Of a DNA stretch of 6,192 bases, positions 1-5,264 are shown in pieces. This DNA comes from an uncultured bacterium. Its GTDB lineage: Bacteria; Bacillota_I; Bacilli_A; RF39; UBA660. The translations under genes were made by a program, and so were the position numbers. The notes under the pieces were generated by a model that had not been told where the DNA came from, did not search any database, and was given only the letters and a program-made list of their open reading frames with translations. The stretch covers positions 1 through 6,192 of the forward strand of contig CASEAD010000064.1 in the NCBI GenBank assembly GCA_949285775.1, written 5' to 3'. Every line of letters starts with the position of its first letter. Position 1 is the stretch's first letter.

Positions 1-61
1 CCCTATACTTCTTTAGCTGTTCTATTAATTCTTCTTTAGAATATTTTTCTCCTACCAACAT
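1..61 (-). CDS. 5' end of an unidentified gene, cut by the window edge
   Basis: Only the first 20 codons lie in the window. The protein begins MLVGEKYSKEELIEQLKK and continues leftwards out of view. The start is supported by a strong Shine-Dalgarno stretch (AGGAAAGGAAG, about 65-76) and by a near-consensus promoter upstream. The visible part is charged and helix-forming, with no signal peptide or membrane segment. A 'SKEELIEQL' opening occurs in several unrelated families, including helix-turn-helix and homing-endonuclease-associated repeats, so I assign no function. The gene has the same direction as priA but its own promoter, so it is probably a separate transcription unit. Confidence 0.7.
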   Translation of the reverse strand, partial: MLVGEKYSKEELIEQLKKYR

Positions 62-90
62 ATTTCTTCCTTTCCTAAATAATGATACTT

Positions 91-119
91 ATTATACTAT
101 AACTTGTTATTAAAATCAA
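91..119 (-). promoter_or_regulatory. Sigma-A-type promoter of the left-edge gene
   Basis: On the minus strand a -35 box TTGATT (114-119) and a perfect -10 box TATAAT (91-96) are separated by exactly 17 bp. The -35 begins about 9 bp beyond the priA stop codon. The expected transcription start is near 84, leaving a short leader of about 22 nt that contains the Shine-Dalgarno site. The 17-bp spacer holds a perfect inverted repeat, ATAAC-AA-GTTAT (99-110), in a position where a repressor operator could lie. Confidence 0.75.
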
Positions 120-127
120 CTATCACT

Positions 128-2308
128 TTATAACCTATTAGGATCTATATCTATTTCTATATTAACCTTATTATTTACTTTATAATGATTATCTAAATTA
201 ATAAGAGTATCTTTAAGTAAATTATCAAATCTATATTTTATTATACATTGAAAATGATATATATTATTAATTCTAAATAAATTAGCCATCGTAGGCCCTA
301 ATACTATTGTACTCTTATCTAAATTACTTCTTAAATATTCCCCTATCTTATTAGACTCACTAAAACCATATTCATAATCCCTAGAAGTAATACTAACTAA
401 AATAATATAATAATAAGGACTATATTTTAATTGCTTTCTTATTTTCATCTCTTCTTTATAAAAGCTCAAATAATCATGATTTTTAGCATAAACAATACTA
501 TAATGATTATTATTATAAGTCTGTATTATAACCTCTCCCAAAAGATCCCCTCTACCTGCTCTACCTGATACTTGACATAATAATTGAAAAGTTCTCTCAC
601 TACTCCTAAAATCAGGTACATTTAAACTAGCATCTGCATTAATAACCCCTACCAAAGTAACTAACGGAAAATCTAACCCCTTAGCAATCATCTGTGTACC
701 CACTAAAATATCATATTTATGATTACCAAAGTCTTCTATTATTCTTTGATGAGCTCCCTTCTTAGAAGTAGTATCCATATCCATCCTTACTATCCTAGCA
801 TCAAATTCCTTTTTTAACTCTTCTTCTAATTTCTGAGTACCTAACCCATAATCTTTTAAATCATTACTACCACACTTAGGACACCTTTCTATCTTCTTAG
901 TAGCATAACCACAATAATGACATCTTAACATATTACTAGTCTTATGATAAGTTAGGCTAATATCACAATTAGGACATTTAGATACTTCACCACAATTATT
1001 ACAAGTTATCATTGAAGAATATCCTCTTCTATTTAATAATAATATTATCTGTTCATTTTTAGATAATTTTTCTTTTATCTTATCTTTTAATATTTTAGAC
1101 AAAATAAAATTACCTTGTTTAACTTCTTTTTTCATATCAATTATATGTACCTTAGGTAACACACCATCTCCTGCTCTCTTAGTTAAAGTAAGTAATTCAT
1201 ATACCTTATTACCCGCTTTAGCAAACGCTTCAACAGAAGGCGTAGCACTACCTAAAACAACAGGACACTTATGATACTTACTCCTTAAAATTGCTACTTC
1301 CTTAGCATTATATCTAGGATGATTATCCTGTTTATATGTACTAGAATGTTCTTCATCTATAATAATAACCCCTATATTATTTAAAGGTGCAAAAATAGCA
1401 CTCCTAGCACCTATTACTATCTTAACCTCCTCTCTTCTTATCTTCCTATATTCATCATACCTCTCAGTATCAGATAACCCAGAATGTAATATAGCAACAT
1501 TATTCCCAAACCTCCTTACAAATCTATCAACTATCTGTGGCGTTAAACTTATCTCCGGTACTAACATAATAGCACTCTTCCCTCTTTTAATAACATCCTC
1601 TATAATATGCATATATACCTCTGTCTTCCCAGCACCAGTTACACCATACAAAAGAAAAGTCTTACTATTTCCTAAACAACCTATTACCCTATTTACTACC
1701 ATACTTTGCTCTTTATTTAATATAACTTTATTATCTATCTTATTTGGTTGATAAGAATATCTATATTCTTCCTTTTCTTCTAATTTAATTATTTTATTTT
1801 TTATTAAAGTATTAACCGCACTATCAAGTTTAGTTATCTTTATTTCATTACTATTTAATAATTTATTTAATATATCTATTTGCTTAGGATATCTACACTT
1901 ATTTATATAATCATTAACTTCTTCTTTATCCTTTGCTAATGATATATATTTACCCATCTTTATATTTATATTAGTATTATAACTAGCCTTTAAAGCCTTA
2001 GGTAACATTACCTGATAAGCACTTATCCTAGAACATAAAGTCCTCTCACTTATAATACGCCCCAATTCTAACATCTCACTTGTTAAAATAGGATCTATAT
2101 CTACTACTTCTATTATTTCTTTTAAATCTATAGTTTCCCTCTTATCACTAGTAAGTTCCAAAACAAAACCCTCTACTAACCTTCGTCCAAACTCTACCTT
2201 CACCCTAGCACCTACTTTAATTATATCCCTATATTTATTAGGTACAATATAAGTAAACATCTTATCTACATTCTTAACCCCTATTTCTACTATAACCTTA
2301 GCATACAT
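128..2308 (-). CDS. priA: Primosomal protein N', replication restart helicase PriA
   Basis: PriA is a 3'-5' superfamily 2 DNA helicase that recognises stalled or D-loop forks and starts reloading of the replicative helicase. The protein is 726 aa, close to the usual family length. The N-terminal DNA-binding region (MYAKVIVEIGV..., about 1-110) is followed by a linking region and the helicase core. Visible motifs, numbered from the chosen start, are Walker A GVTGAGKT (222-229), Walker B DEEH (318-321) with the typical STYKQDNHPRYNA segment after it, LGSATPS (352-358), GTQMIAKGLDFP (537-548) and QVSGRAGRGD (579-588). Eight cysteines at 436, 439, 445, 448, 463, 466, 476 and 479 form the two-zinc module inserted in the helicase. 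The C-terminus IDIDPNRL is typical. An in-frame ATG ten codons upstream (2338) is rejected: it has no Shine-Dalgarno site and would lie at or before the expected transcription start. It is co-oriented with recD2. Confidence 0.97.
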   Translation of the reverse strand: MYAKVIVEIGVKNVDKMFTYIVPNKYRDIIKVGARVKVEFGRRLVEGFVLELTSDKRETIDLKEIIEVVDIDPILTSEMLELGRIISERTLCSRISAYQVMLPKALKASYNTNINIKMGKYISLAKDKEEVNDYINKCRYPKQIDILNKLLNSNEIKITKLDSAVNTLIKNKIIKLEEKEEYRYSYQPNKIDNKVILNKEQSMVVNRVIGCLGNSKTFLLYGVTGAGKTEVYMHIIEDVIKRGKSAIMLVPEISLTPQIVDRFVRRFGNNVAILHSGLSDTERYDEYRKIRREEVKIVIGARSAIFAPLNNIGVIIIDEEHSSTYKQDNHPRYNAKEVAILRSKYHKCPVVLGSATPSVEAFAKAGNKVYELLTLTKRAGDGVLPKVHIIDMKKEVKQGNFILSKILKDKIKEKLSKNEQIILLLNRRGYSSMITCNNCGEVSKCPNCDISLTYHKTSNMLRCHYCGYATKKIERCPKCGSNDLKDYGLGTQKLEEELKKEFDARIVRMDMDTTSKKGAHQRIIEDFGNHKYDILVGTQMIAKGLDFPLVTLVGVINADASLNVPDFRSSERTFQLLCQVSGRAGRGDLLGEVIIQTYNNNHYSIVYAKNHDYLSFYKEEMKIRKQLKYSPYYYIILVSITSRDYEYGFSESNKIGEYLRSNLDKSTIVLGPTMANLFRINNIYHFQCIIKYRFDNLLKDTLINLDNHYKVNNKVNIEIDIDPNRL

Positions 2309-2313
2309 CTTAT

Positions 2314-2323
2314 CACAACCTTT
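2314..2323 (-). promoter_or_regulatory. Shine-Dalgarno site that decides the priA start
   Basis: Read on the minus strand, AAAGGTTGTG matches 8 of 10 positions of AAAGGAGGTG and ends 5 nt before the ATG at 2308. The upstream in-frame ATG at 2338 has only T- and A-rich sequence before it. Known PriA proteins also begin with a segment like the one starting at 2308. Confidence 0.75.
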
Positions 2324-2342
2324 ATATAAGTATATCATAAAT

Positions 2343-2371
2343 ATTATAAGAAAAAAGAAGTATTAACTAAA
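2343..2371 (-). promoter_or_regulatory. Probable priA promoter
   Basis: A perfect -10 box TATAAT (2343-2348) lies on the minus strand, with a poor -35 (TTAGTT, 2366-2371) at 17 bp. The expected start near 2336 gives a leader of about 28 nt to the chosen ATG. The weak -35 means this could instead be chance in AT-rich DNA, with priA transcribed from further upstream. Confidence 0.4.
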
Positions 2372-2381
2372 TAATACTCTG

Positions 2382-2456
2382 TTATTCCCATTTATAAGTT
2401 TTCTTTTTTATCCTATCTAAACTAGCAAGATTTTTTGACTTTGTTACCTCTGACAT
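2382..2456 (-). CDS. Candidate 24-residue basic peptide
   Basis: An ATG at 2456 opens 24 codons (MSEVTKSKNL...KKKTYKWE) ending in TAA. The predicted peptide is hydrophilic and rich in lysine, with no membrane segment. A GGTGG site (2463-2467) lies 6 nt before the ATG; the same variant ribosome site precedes the phosphodiesterase gene in this window. A good promoter (2485-2511) would give a leader of about 20-25 nt. These three elements in the right order are the reason to list it. I recognise no family. It could also be a chance frame inside a longer leader or small RNA upstream of priA. Confidence 0.4.
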   Translation of the reverse strand: MSEVTKSKNLASLDRIKKKTYKWE

Positions 2457-2484
2457 GAATTTCCACCACTCAACAACAAATTAT

Positions 2485-2511
2485 ATTGTAACACATAACT
2501 ATATAAGTCAA
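2485..2511 (-). promoter_or_regulatory. Promoter upstream of the 24-residue frame
   Basis: On the minus strand, -35 TTGACT (2506-2511) is followed after 15 bp by TACAAT (2485-2490), which carries an extended -10 TGT directly before it. A second, perfect TATAAT overlaps at 2480-2485 but with a 20-bp spacer. The 15-bp spacing is short, which the extended -10 could offset. The transcript would run through the 24-codon frame and could continue into priA, since no terminator is visible between them. Confidence 0.5.
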
Positions 2512-2565
2512 AAGAAAAGTGCATAAGCATAAAAACTTACACACTCACAAACTACATCATATCTT

Positions 2566-2703
2566 CTAAATATTCATCATATCTATATCTTTTTTAGTTA
2601 TTTTCTTAAGCATCTTTTTAGCGTTACCATTCTTTATCTGTTGATACATCAAAGTACCACCTACACCTAACGCAACTAATCCTATACTAGACTTGATTTT
2701 CAT
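2566..2703 (-). CDS. Small membrane-type protein, possibly frameshifted near its end
   Basis: This is a 45-residue frame beginning MKIKSSIGLVALGVGGTLMY, with a good Shine-Dalgarno site AAAGGAG (2714-2720, spacing 10) before its ATG. Residues 5-20 form one glycine-containing hydrophobic segment behind a basic N-terminus. A lysine-rich tail follows (KKMLKKITKK, 29-38). The layout and the place directly downstream of recD2 recall the small proteins of the YrzQ/DUF3918 type in the Bacillus recD2-alaS region, but that link is an inference from memory. The end is odd: after the A6 tract (2590-2595) the frame gives only DIDMMNI and stops. The -1 frame gives RYRYDEYLEDMM and stops at 2552, which looks more like a natural acidic C-terminus. 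A one-base indel, a sequencing error or real frameshifting could explain this. Confidence 0.65.
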   Translation of the reverse strand: MKIKSSIGLVALGVGGTLMYQQIKNGNAKKMLKKITKKDIDMMNI

Positions 2704-2735
2704 TAGTTATCAACTCCTTTAGAATATATGACTAT

Positions 2736-2756
2736 TGGGTACTTAAAACATACCCA
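2736..2756 (-). repeat. Inverted repeat in the spacer between recD2 and the small gene
   Basis: TGGGTA (2736-2741) and TACCCA (2751-2756) form a 6-bp stem with a 9-nt loop, just downstream of the recD2 stop and about 16 bp before the small gene's ribosome site. No T-run follows on either strand, so it is not a standard intrinsic terminator. It could be a leader hairpin or a protein-binding site. The stem is short and may be chance. Confidence 0.3.
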
Positions 2757-2789
2757 TAATTAGTATCTGTAACTCTATCAAATTTATAC

Positions 2790-4979
2790 CTATTTTTGAA
2801 ATCTATATTTTTCTTCAATTAATTCTCTTAAAGTAGTCTTCCTGTTATTAACATAATCATTTTTAACTCCATTAATAAAACATCTACGATCACCTACCAT
2901 AATTAAAGATTTTTTTGCCCTAGTAACAGCCGTATATATCAACTTATTATAAAGCATTCTATTAAAATTATTAACAATTGGCATAATAATCATAGGAAAT
3001 TCACTACCTTGAGCTTTATGAACACTAATCGCATAAGCATGACGAATATTTATATATTTATCAGGAGTATATCTAACTAAATTACCATCAAAATCAACCA
3101 CAATTTCCCTTTTCTTAGAAATACTCTTCTTAGCATCTATAATATCAATAATATATCCTATATCCCCATTATAAACATTACACTCAGTATCATTAACTAA
3201 CTGTAATACCTTATCCCCTACTCTATACACTACTTCTCCCAAAGAAAATTCATTTTTCGAAGGATTATAAGGATTAAATATCTTTTGCAAATTAATATTT
3301 AAATTATCTATCCCATTTATAGATTTATACATAGGTGCTAAAACTTGAATATCCCTATCAGTATATCCCTTAACAATAGCTTTTTTAACAATATAATTTA
3401 TAGTAGGAATAACCGCTTCATTATCACACTCTAAAAAATTATAATCATCTTTTTTTATCATAAAACTCTCACTTATATCTTTATCTTTAATCTCTTGTGC
3501 TAAAGTCGGAATATAAGAATCTTCATTTTGCCTATATAAAAAATTCAATTTCACAACATCTATTAATTCAGAATCAATTAAATCCTTAAGTATTTGTCCC
3601 TGCCCCACACTAGGTAATTGATAATAATCTCCCACAAGAATTAATTTTACATCTCTTTTTATCCCTTTTAGTAAAGCTTCCGTAACTAAAGTATCTAACA
3701 TACTAACTTCATCTACTATTATATATTTCTCAGGATTTTTATTATATTCATTATGCATAAACACATTAGCATCCTTATCCCATCCTAAATATCTATGAAT
3801 AGTATATGCTGATAAATTAGTAGTCTCCATCATTCTCTTAGCAGCTCTTCCAGTAGGCGCTAATAAAGCAATCTCATCATCTTTAGCTTTATATATAGTT
3901 TTAAGCAAACTAACAATAGCCTTAATAATTGTAGTCTTACCCGTACCAGGACCTCCCGTTATAATAGTTAAATTATTATTAATAGCTTTCTTAATTGCTG
4001 TTCTCTGAACCTTATCATAAACAATACCATTATTCTTCTCTAACTCTTTAATCTTATCCTCTAACTTAGGAAACTTACTAGTAGTCAAATCATTTAAAAA
4101 ACATAATTTATCCGCTATATATTCCTCAGCATCATAAAACTCTTTTAAATAATACCTATCATTTATTATTATTAACTTATTTTTCTCATTTAATCTTAAA
4201 ATATTATAATCTATCAAATCAATAGTTATATTACTATTAAATTTTAAAACATTAACATCTATTTCTTCCTTAGATACATAAGTATTACCATTTTCAAAAG
4301 TAACTTCATTTATAATATATATTATTAAAGCTTCTATTCTTCTATTATCTATCTCATCTAATCCACTATTAAGCGCTATAAAATCTATATCCTTAAAACT
4401 AAAATCCATTAAATCTATTAAATCATAAATATTTTTACTTATAATATCCATAGTCTTATTCTTATATTTATTAACTAAAGATAAAGCTTGCTTAGTAGTA
4501 AAACCTAAACTAGTTAAATCAATAACTATTTGAGAAGAATATTGATAATTTTCTAATACATTATGAATCTTATCTATCCTAGATTTAGGTAAATTAGGTA
4601 TTAATTGTAAACTCTCTGGATTATTTAAAATTATATCCAAAGTATTCTCTTTAAACCTATCTACTATCTTTAAAGCCGTCTTTTCACCAATAGGAAATAA
4701 ATCACTAGACAAAAACTCTACTAACTCCTCTTCTTTAGTAGGAAGTAATATCTCATAACTAGCAACATTAAATTGTACTCCATACTTAGGATGTGTTACT
4801 AATTCCCCATACATAGTATAATTATTTTTATAGCGCAAATTATAAAAATTACCTGTAAAATATACTTTAGTATCAAGAATATCTAAATTAGTTTCTTTTA
4901 ACTTTAAAATACCAACAACATACCCATTATCTTTATTAGAGTAAATATCTTTTATATATGTACCTTTTATATAACTCAT
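2790..4979 (-). CDS. recD2: RecD2-type SF1B DNA helicase
   Basis: RecD2 is a 5'-3' ATP-dependent DNA helicase with roles in DNA repair and fork maintenance in bacteria that lack RecBC. The protein is 729 aa, a normal length. From the chosen start (MSYIKGTYIKDIYSNKDNGY), residues 1-80 form the OB-fold-like N-terminal domain. A helix-hairpin-helix region follows at about 80-220 (for example FPIGEKTALKIVDRF), which distinguishes RecD2 from short RecD. The helicase core shows Walker A GGPGTGKTT (342-350), LLAPTGRAAKRM (373-384), DEVSM (423-427), GDYYQLPSVGQG (450-461), SVHKAQGSEFP (652-662) and YTAVTRAKK (682-690). A TTG five codons upstream (4994) is rejected, because it would sit almost at the transcription start and would leave the good Shine-Dalgarno site inside the gene. 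It has its own promoter and is followed, co-oriented, by the small membrane-type gene. Confidence 0.96.
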   Translation of the reverse strand: MSYIKGTYIKDIYSNKDNGYVVGILKLKETNLDILDTKVYFTGNFYNLRYKNNYTMYGELVTHPKYGVQFNVASYEILLPTKEEELVEFLSSDLFPIGEKTALKIVDRFKENTLDIILNNPESLQLIPNLPKSRIDKIHNVLENYQYSSQIVIDLTSLGFTTKQALSLVNKYKNKTMDIISKNIYDLIDLMDFSFKDIDFIALNSGLDEIDNRRIEALIIYIINEVTFENGNTYVSKEEIDVNVLKFNSNITIDLIDYNILRLNEKNKLIIINDRYYLKEFYDAEEYIADKLCFLNDLTTSKFPKLEDKIKELEKNNGIVYDKVQRTAIKKAINNNLTIITGGPGTGKTTIIKAIVSLLKTIYKAKDDEIALLAPTGRAAKRMMETTNLSAYTIHRYLGWDKDANVFMHNEYNKNPEKYIIVDEVSMLDTLVTEALLKGIKRDVKLILVGDYYQLPSVGQGQILKDLIDSELIDVVKLNFLYRQNEDSYIPTLAQEIKDKDISESFMIKKDDYNFLECDNEAVIPTINYIVKKAIVKGYTDRDIQVLAPMYKSINGIDNLNINLQKIFNPYNPSKNEFSLGEVVYRVGDKVLQLVNDTECNVYNGDIGYIIDIIDAKKSISKKREIVVDFDGNLVRYTPDKYINIRHAYAISVHKAQGSEFPMIIMPIVNNFNRMLYNKLIYTAVTRAKKSLIMVGDRRCFINGVKNDYVNNRKTTLRELIEEKYRFQK

Positions 4980-4983
4980 AATG

Positions 4984-4991
4984 CACCTTCT
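4984..4991 (-). promoter_or_regulatory. Shine-Dalgarno site that decides the recD2 start
   Basis: AGAAGGTG on the minus strand places AAGG 6 nt before the ATG at 4979. The alternative TTG at 4994 lies only a few bases from the predicted transcript 5' end and has no ribosome site of its own. Confidence 0.75.
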
Positions 4992-5003
4992 CAATCAATA
5001 TGA

Positions 5004-5032
5004 ATTATATCATTATTTAGATAATTAGTAAA
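5004..5032 (-). promoter_or_regulatory. recD2 promoter
   Basis: On the minus strand a perfect -10 TATAAT (5004-5009) has an extended -10 TGA directly upstream, and a 4-of-6 -35 TTTACT (5027-5032) at 17 bp. The predicted start is near 4997, giving an 18-nt leader. Its -35 lies back to back with a candidate plus-strand promoter beginning at 5037. Confidence 0.7.
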
Positions 5033-5036
5033 TTTA

Positions 5037-5065
5037 TTGCCCTAAAAATTAACTAGTAGTATAAT
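5037..5065 (+). promoter_or_regulatory. Possible second, upstream plus-strand promoter
   Basis: TTGCCC (5037-5042) and a perfect TATAAT (5060-5065) are spaced by 17 bp on the plus strand, reading towards the small RNA candidate. The -35 matches 4 of 6 positions. It is much weaker than the promoter at 5100-5128 and could be chance in AT-rich DNA. If used, its transcript would start near 5072, within the T-tracts. Confidence 0.3.
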
Positions 5066-5098
5066 TTTTAAATTTTTTTCATTTTTTTTCATTTTTTT
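5065..5098 (+). promoter_or_regulatory. T-tract block upstream of the small RNA promoter
   Basis: Runs of T5, T7, T8 and T7 start at 5065, 5073, 5082 and 5092. The last three are separated by CA and end one base before the -35 box. The spacing of 8-10 bp is near the helical repeat. Such tracts can bend DNA or act as an UP element contacted by the RNA polymerase alpha C-terminal domain. That role is inferred; only the tracts are seen. The runs are also prone to length change by slippage. Confidence 0.5.
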
Positions 5099-5099
5099 G

Positions 5100-5128
5100 T
5101 TGACAAAACCAAAGCAAACTGCTATTAT
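5100..5128 (+). promoter_or_regulatory. Strong sigma-A promoter of the small RNA candidate
   Basis: A perfect -35 TTGACA (5100-5105), a 17-bp spacer and a -10 TATTAT (5123-5128) with extended -10 TGC (5120-5122) make this the best promoter in the window. The predicted start is about 5133-5136, immediately before the first hairpin. No plausible gene follows on the plus strand before the terminator. Confidence 0.85.
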
Positions 5129-5134
5129 ATAAAT

Positions 5135-5234
5135 CACCAATTCAAAGAAAACGAATTGGTGCTAGTATCACACTAGCCAACCCCTTTTTATTCTTTTTGG
5201 GAGACTGTCCTCAGGGGGTCAGTCTCTTTTGTTT
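5135..5234 (+). ncRNA. Candidate structured small RNA, about 100 nt, family unknown
   Basis: Directly after the strong promoter come three hairpins and a T-run. Hairpin 1 is a perfect 9-bp stem (CACCAATTC, 5135-5143, with GAATTGGTG, 5153-5161; 9-nt A-rich loop). Hairpin 2 is GCTAGT (5161-5166) with ACTAGC (5172-5177), loop ATCAC; it shares base 5161 with hairpin 1, so the two stems probably stack. A C-rich and T-rich single-stranded segment (5178-5198) follows, then the terminator hairpin. ACCCC (5180-5184) can pair with GGGGT (5215-5219) inside the terminator loop, forming a possible pseudoknot. No open frame of note lies inside, and none follows in a riboswitch position. I do not see the marks of tRNA, SRP RNA, 6S RNA, RNase P RNA or tmRNA. 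The exposed CCCC and TCCTC stretches would suit base-pairing with purine-rich ribosome sites, as in several Gram-positive regulatory RNAs, but that is inference. Confidence 0.65.
5199..5234 (+). terminator. Intrinsic terminator of the small RNA
   Basis: GAGACTG (5201-5207) pairs with CAGTCTC (5220-5226) in 7 perfect bp, extendable at the base by two G-T pairs. The 12-nt loop contains TCCTC and GGGGG. The T-run TTTTGTTT (5227-5234) follows on the plus strand. On the minus strand the same stem is followed by CCAAAAAG, so it does not work as a terminator for the convergent phosphodiesterase gene. Confidence 0.7.
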
Positions 5235-5242
5235 ATCTATCC

Positions 5243-5264
5243 AAGAGTTAACTAACTCTTTTTT
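5243..5264 (+). terminator. Second hairpin with T-run, overlapping the 3' end of the phosphodiesterase gene
   Basis: AAGAGTT (5243-5249) pairs with AACTCTT (5254-5260) around an AACT loop, followed by T to 5264 on the plus strand. It lies 9 bp beyond the first terminator and could back it up, limiting antisense transcription into the convergent gene. The 3' arm covers the last codons of that gene (stop at 5252-5254). On the minus strand no T-run follows. Confidence 0.5.

Noticed and set aside
2309..2338. Ten-codon N-terminal extension of PriA
   Set aside because: No ribosome site precedes the ATG at 2338, the predicted transcript starts at about that position, and the extension does not resemble PriA N-termini.
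2736..2756. Intrinsic terminator after recD2
   Set aside because: The stem is only 6 bp with a 9-nt loop and no T-run follows on the minus strand. It is kept only as an inverted repeat.
4980..4994. Five-codon extension of RecD2 from a TTG
   Set aside because: The TTG lies within a few bases of the predicted transcription start, and the good ribosome site is located after it, serving the ATG at 4979.
5042..5092. A 16-codon minus-strand frame (MKKNEKNLKI...) upstream of recD2, as a leader peptide
   Set aside because: It is created by the T-tracts, has no Shine-Dalgarno site, and lies upstream of the predicted recD2 transcription start.
5135..5234. Riboswitch, T-box or attenuator leader
   Set aside because: No plus-strand gene follows the terminator; the next gene is convergent. 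The element therefore ends as a free RNA rather than controlling a downstream frame.
5135..5234. SRP RNA, 6S RNA, RNase P RNA or tmRNA
   Set aside because: The conserved SRP apical-loop sequence, the open-promoter-like 6S bulge, the RNase P core and the tmRNA tRNA-like end are all absent, and the length is too short for the last three.
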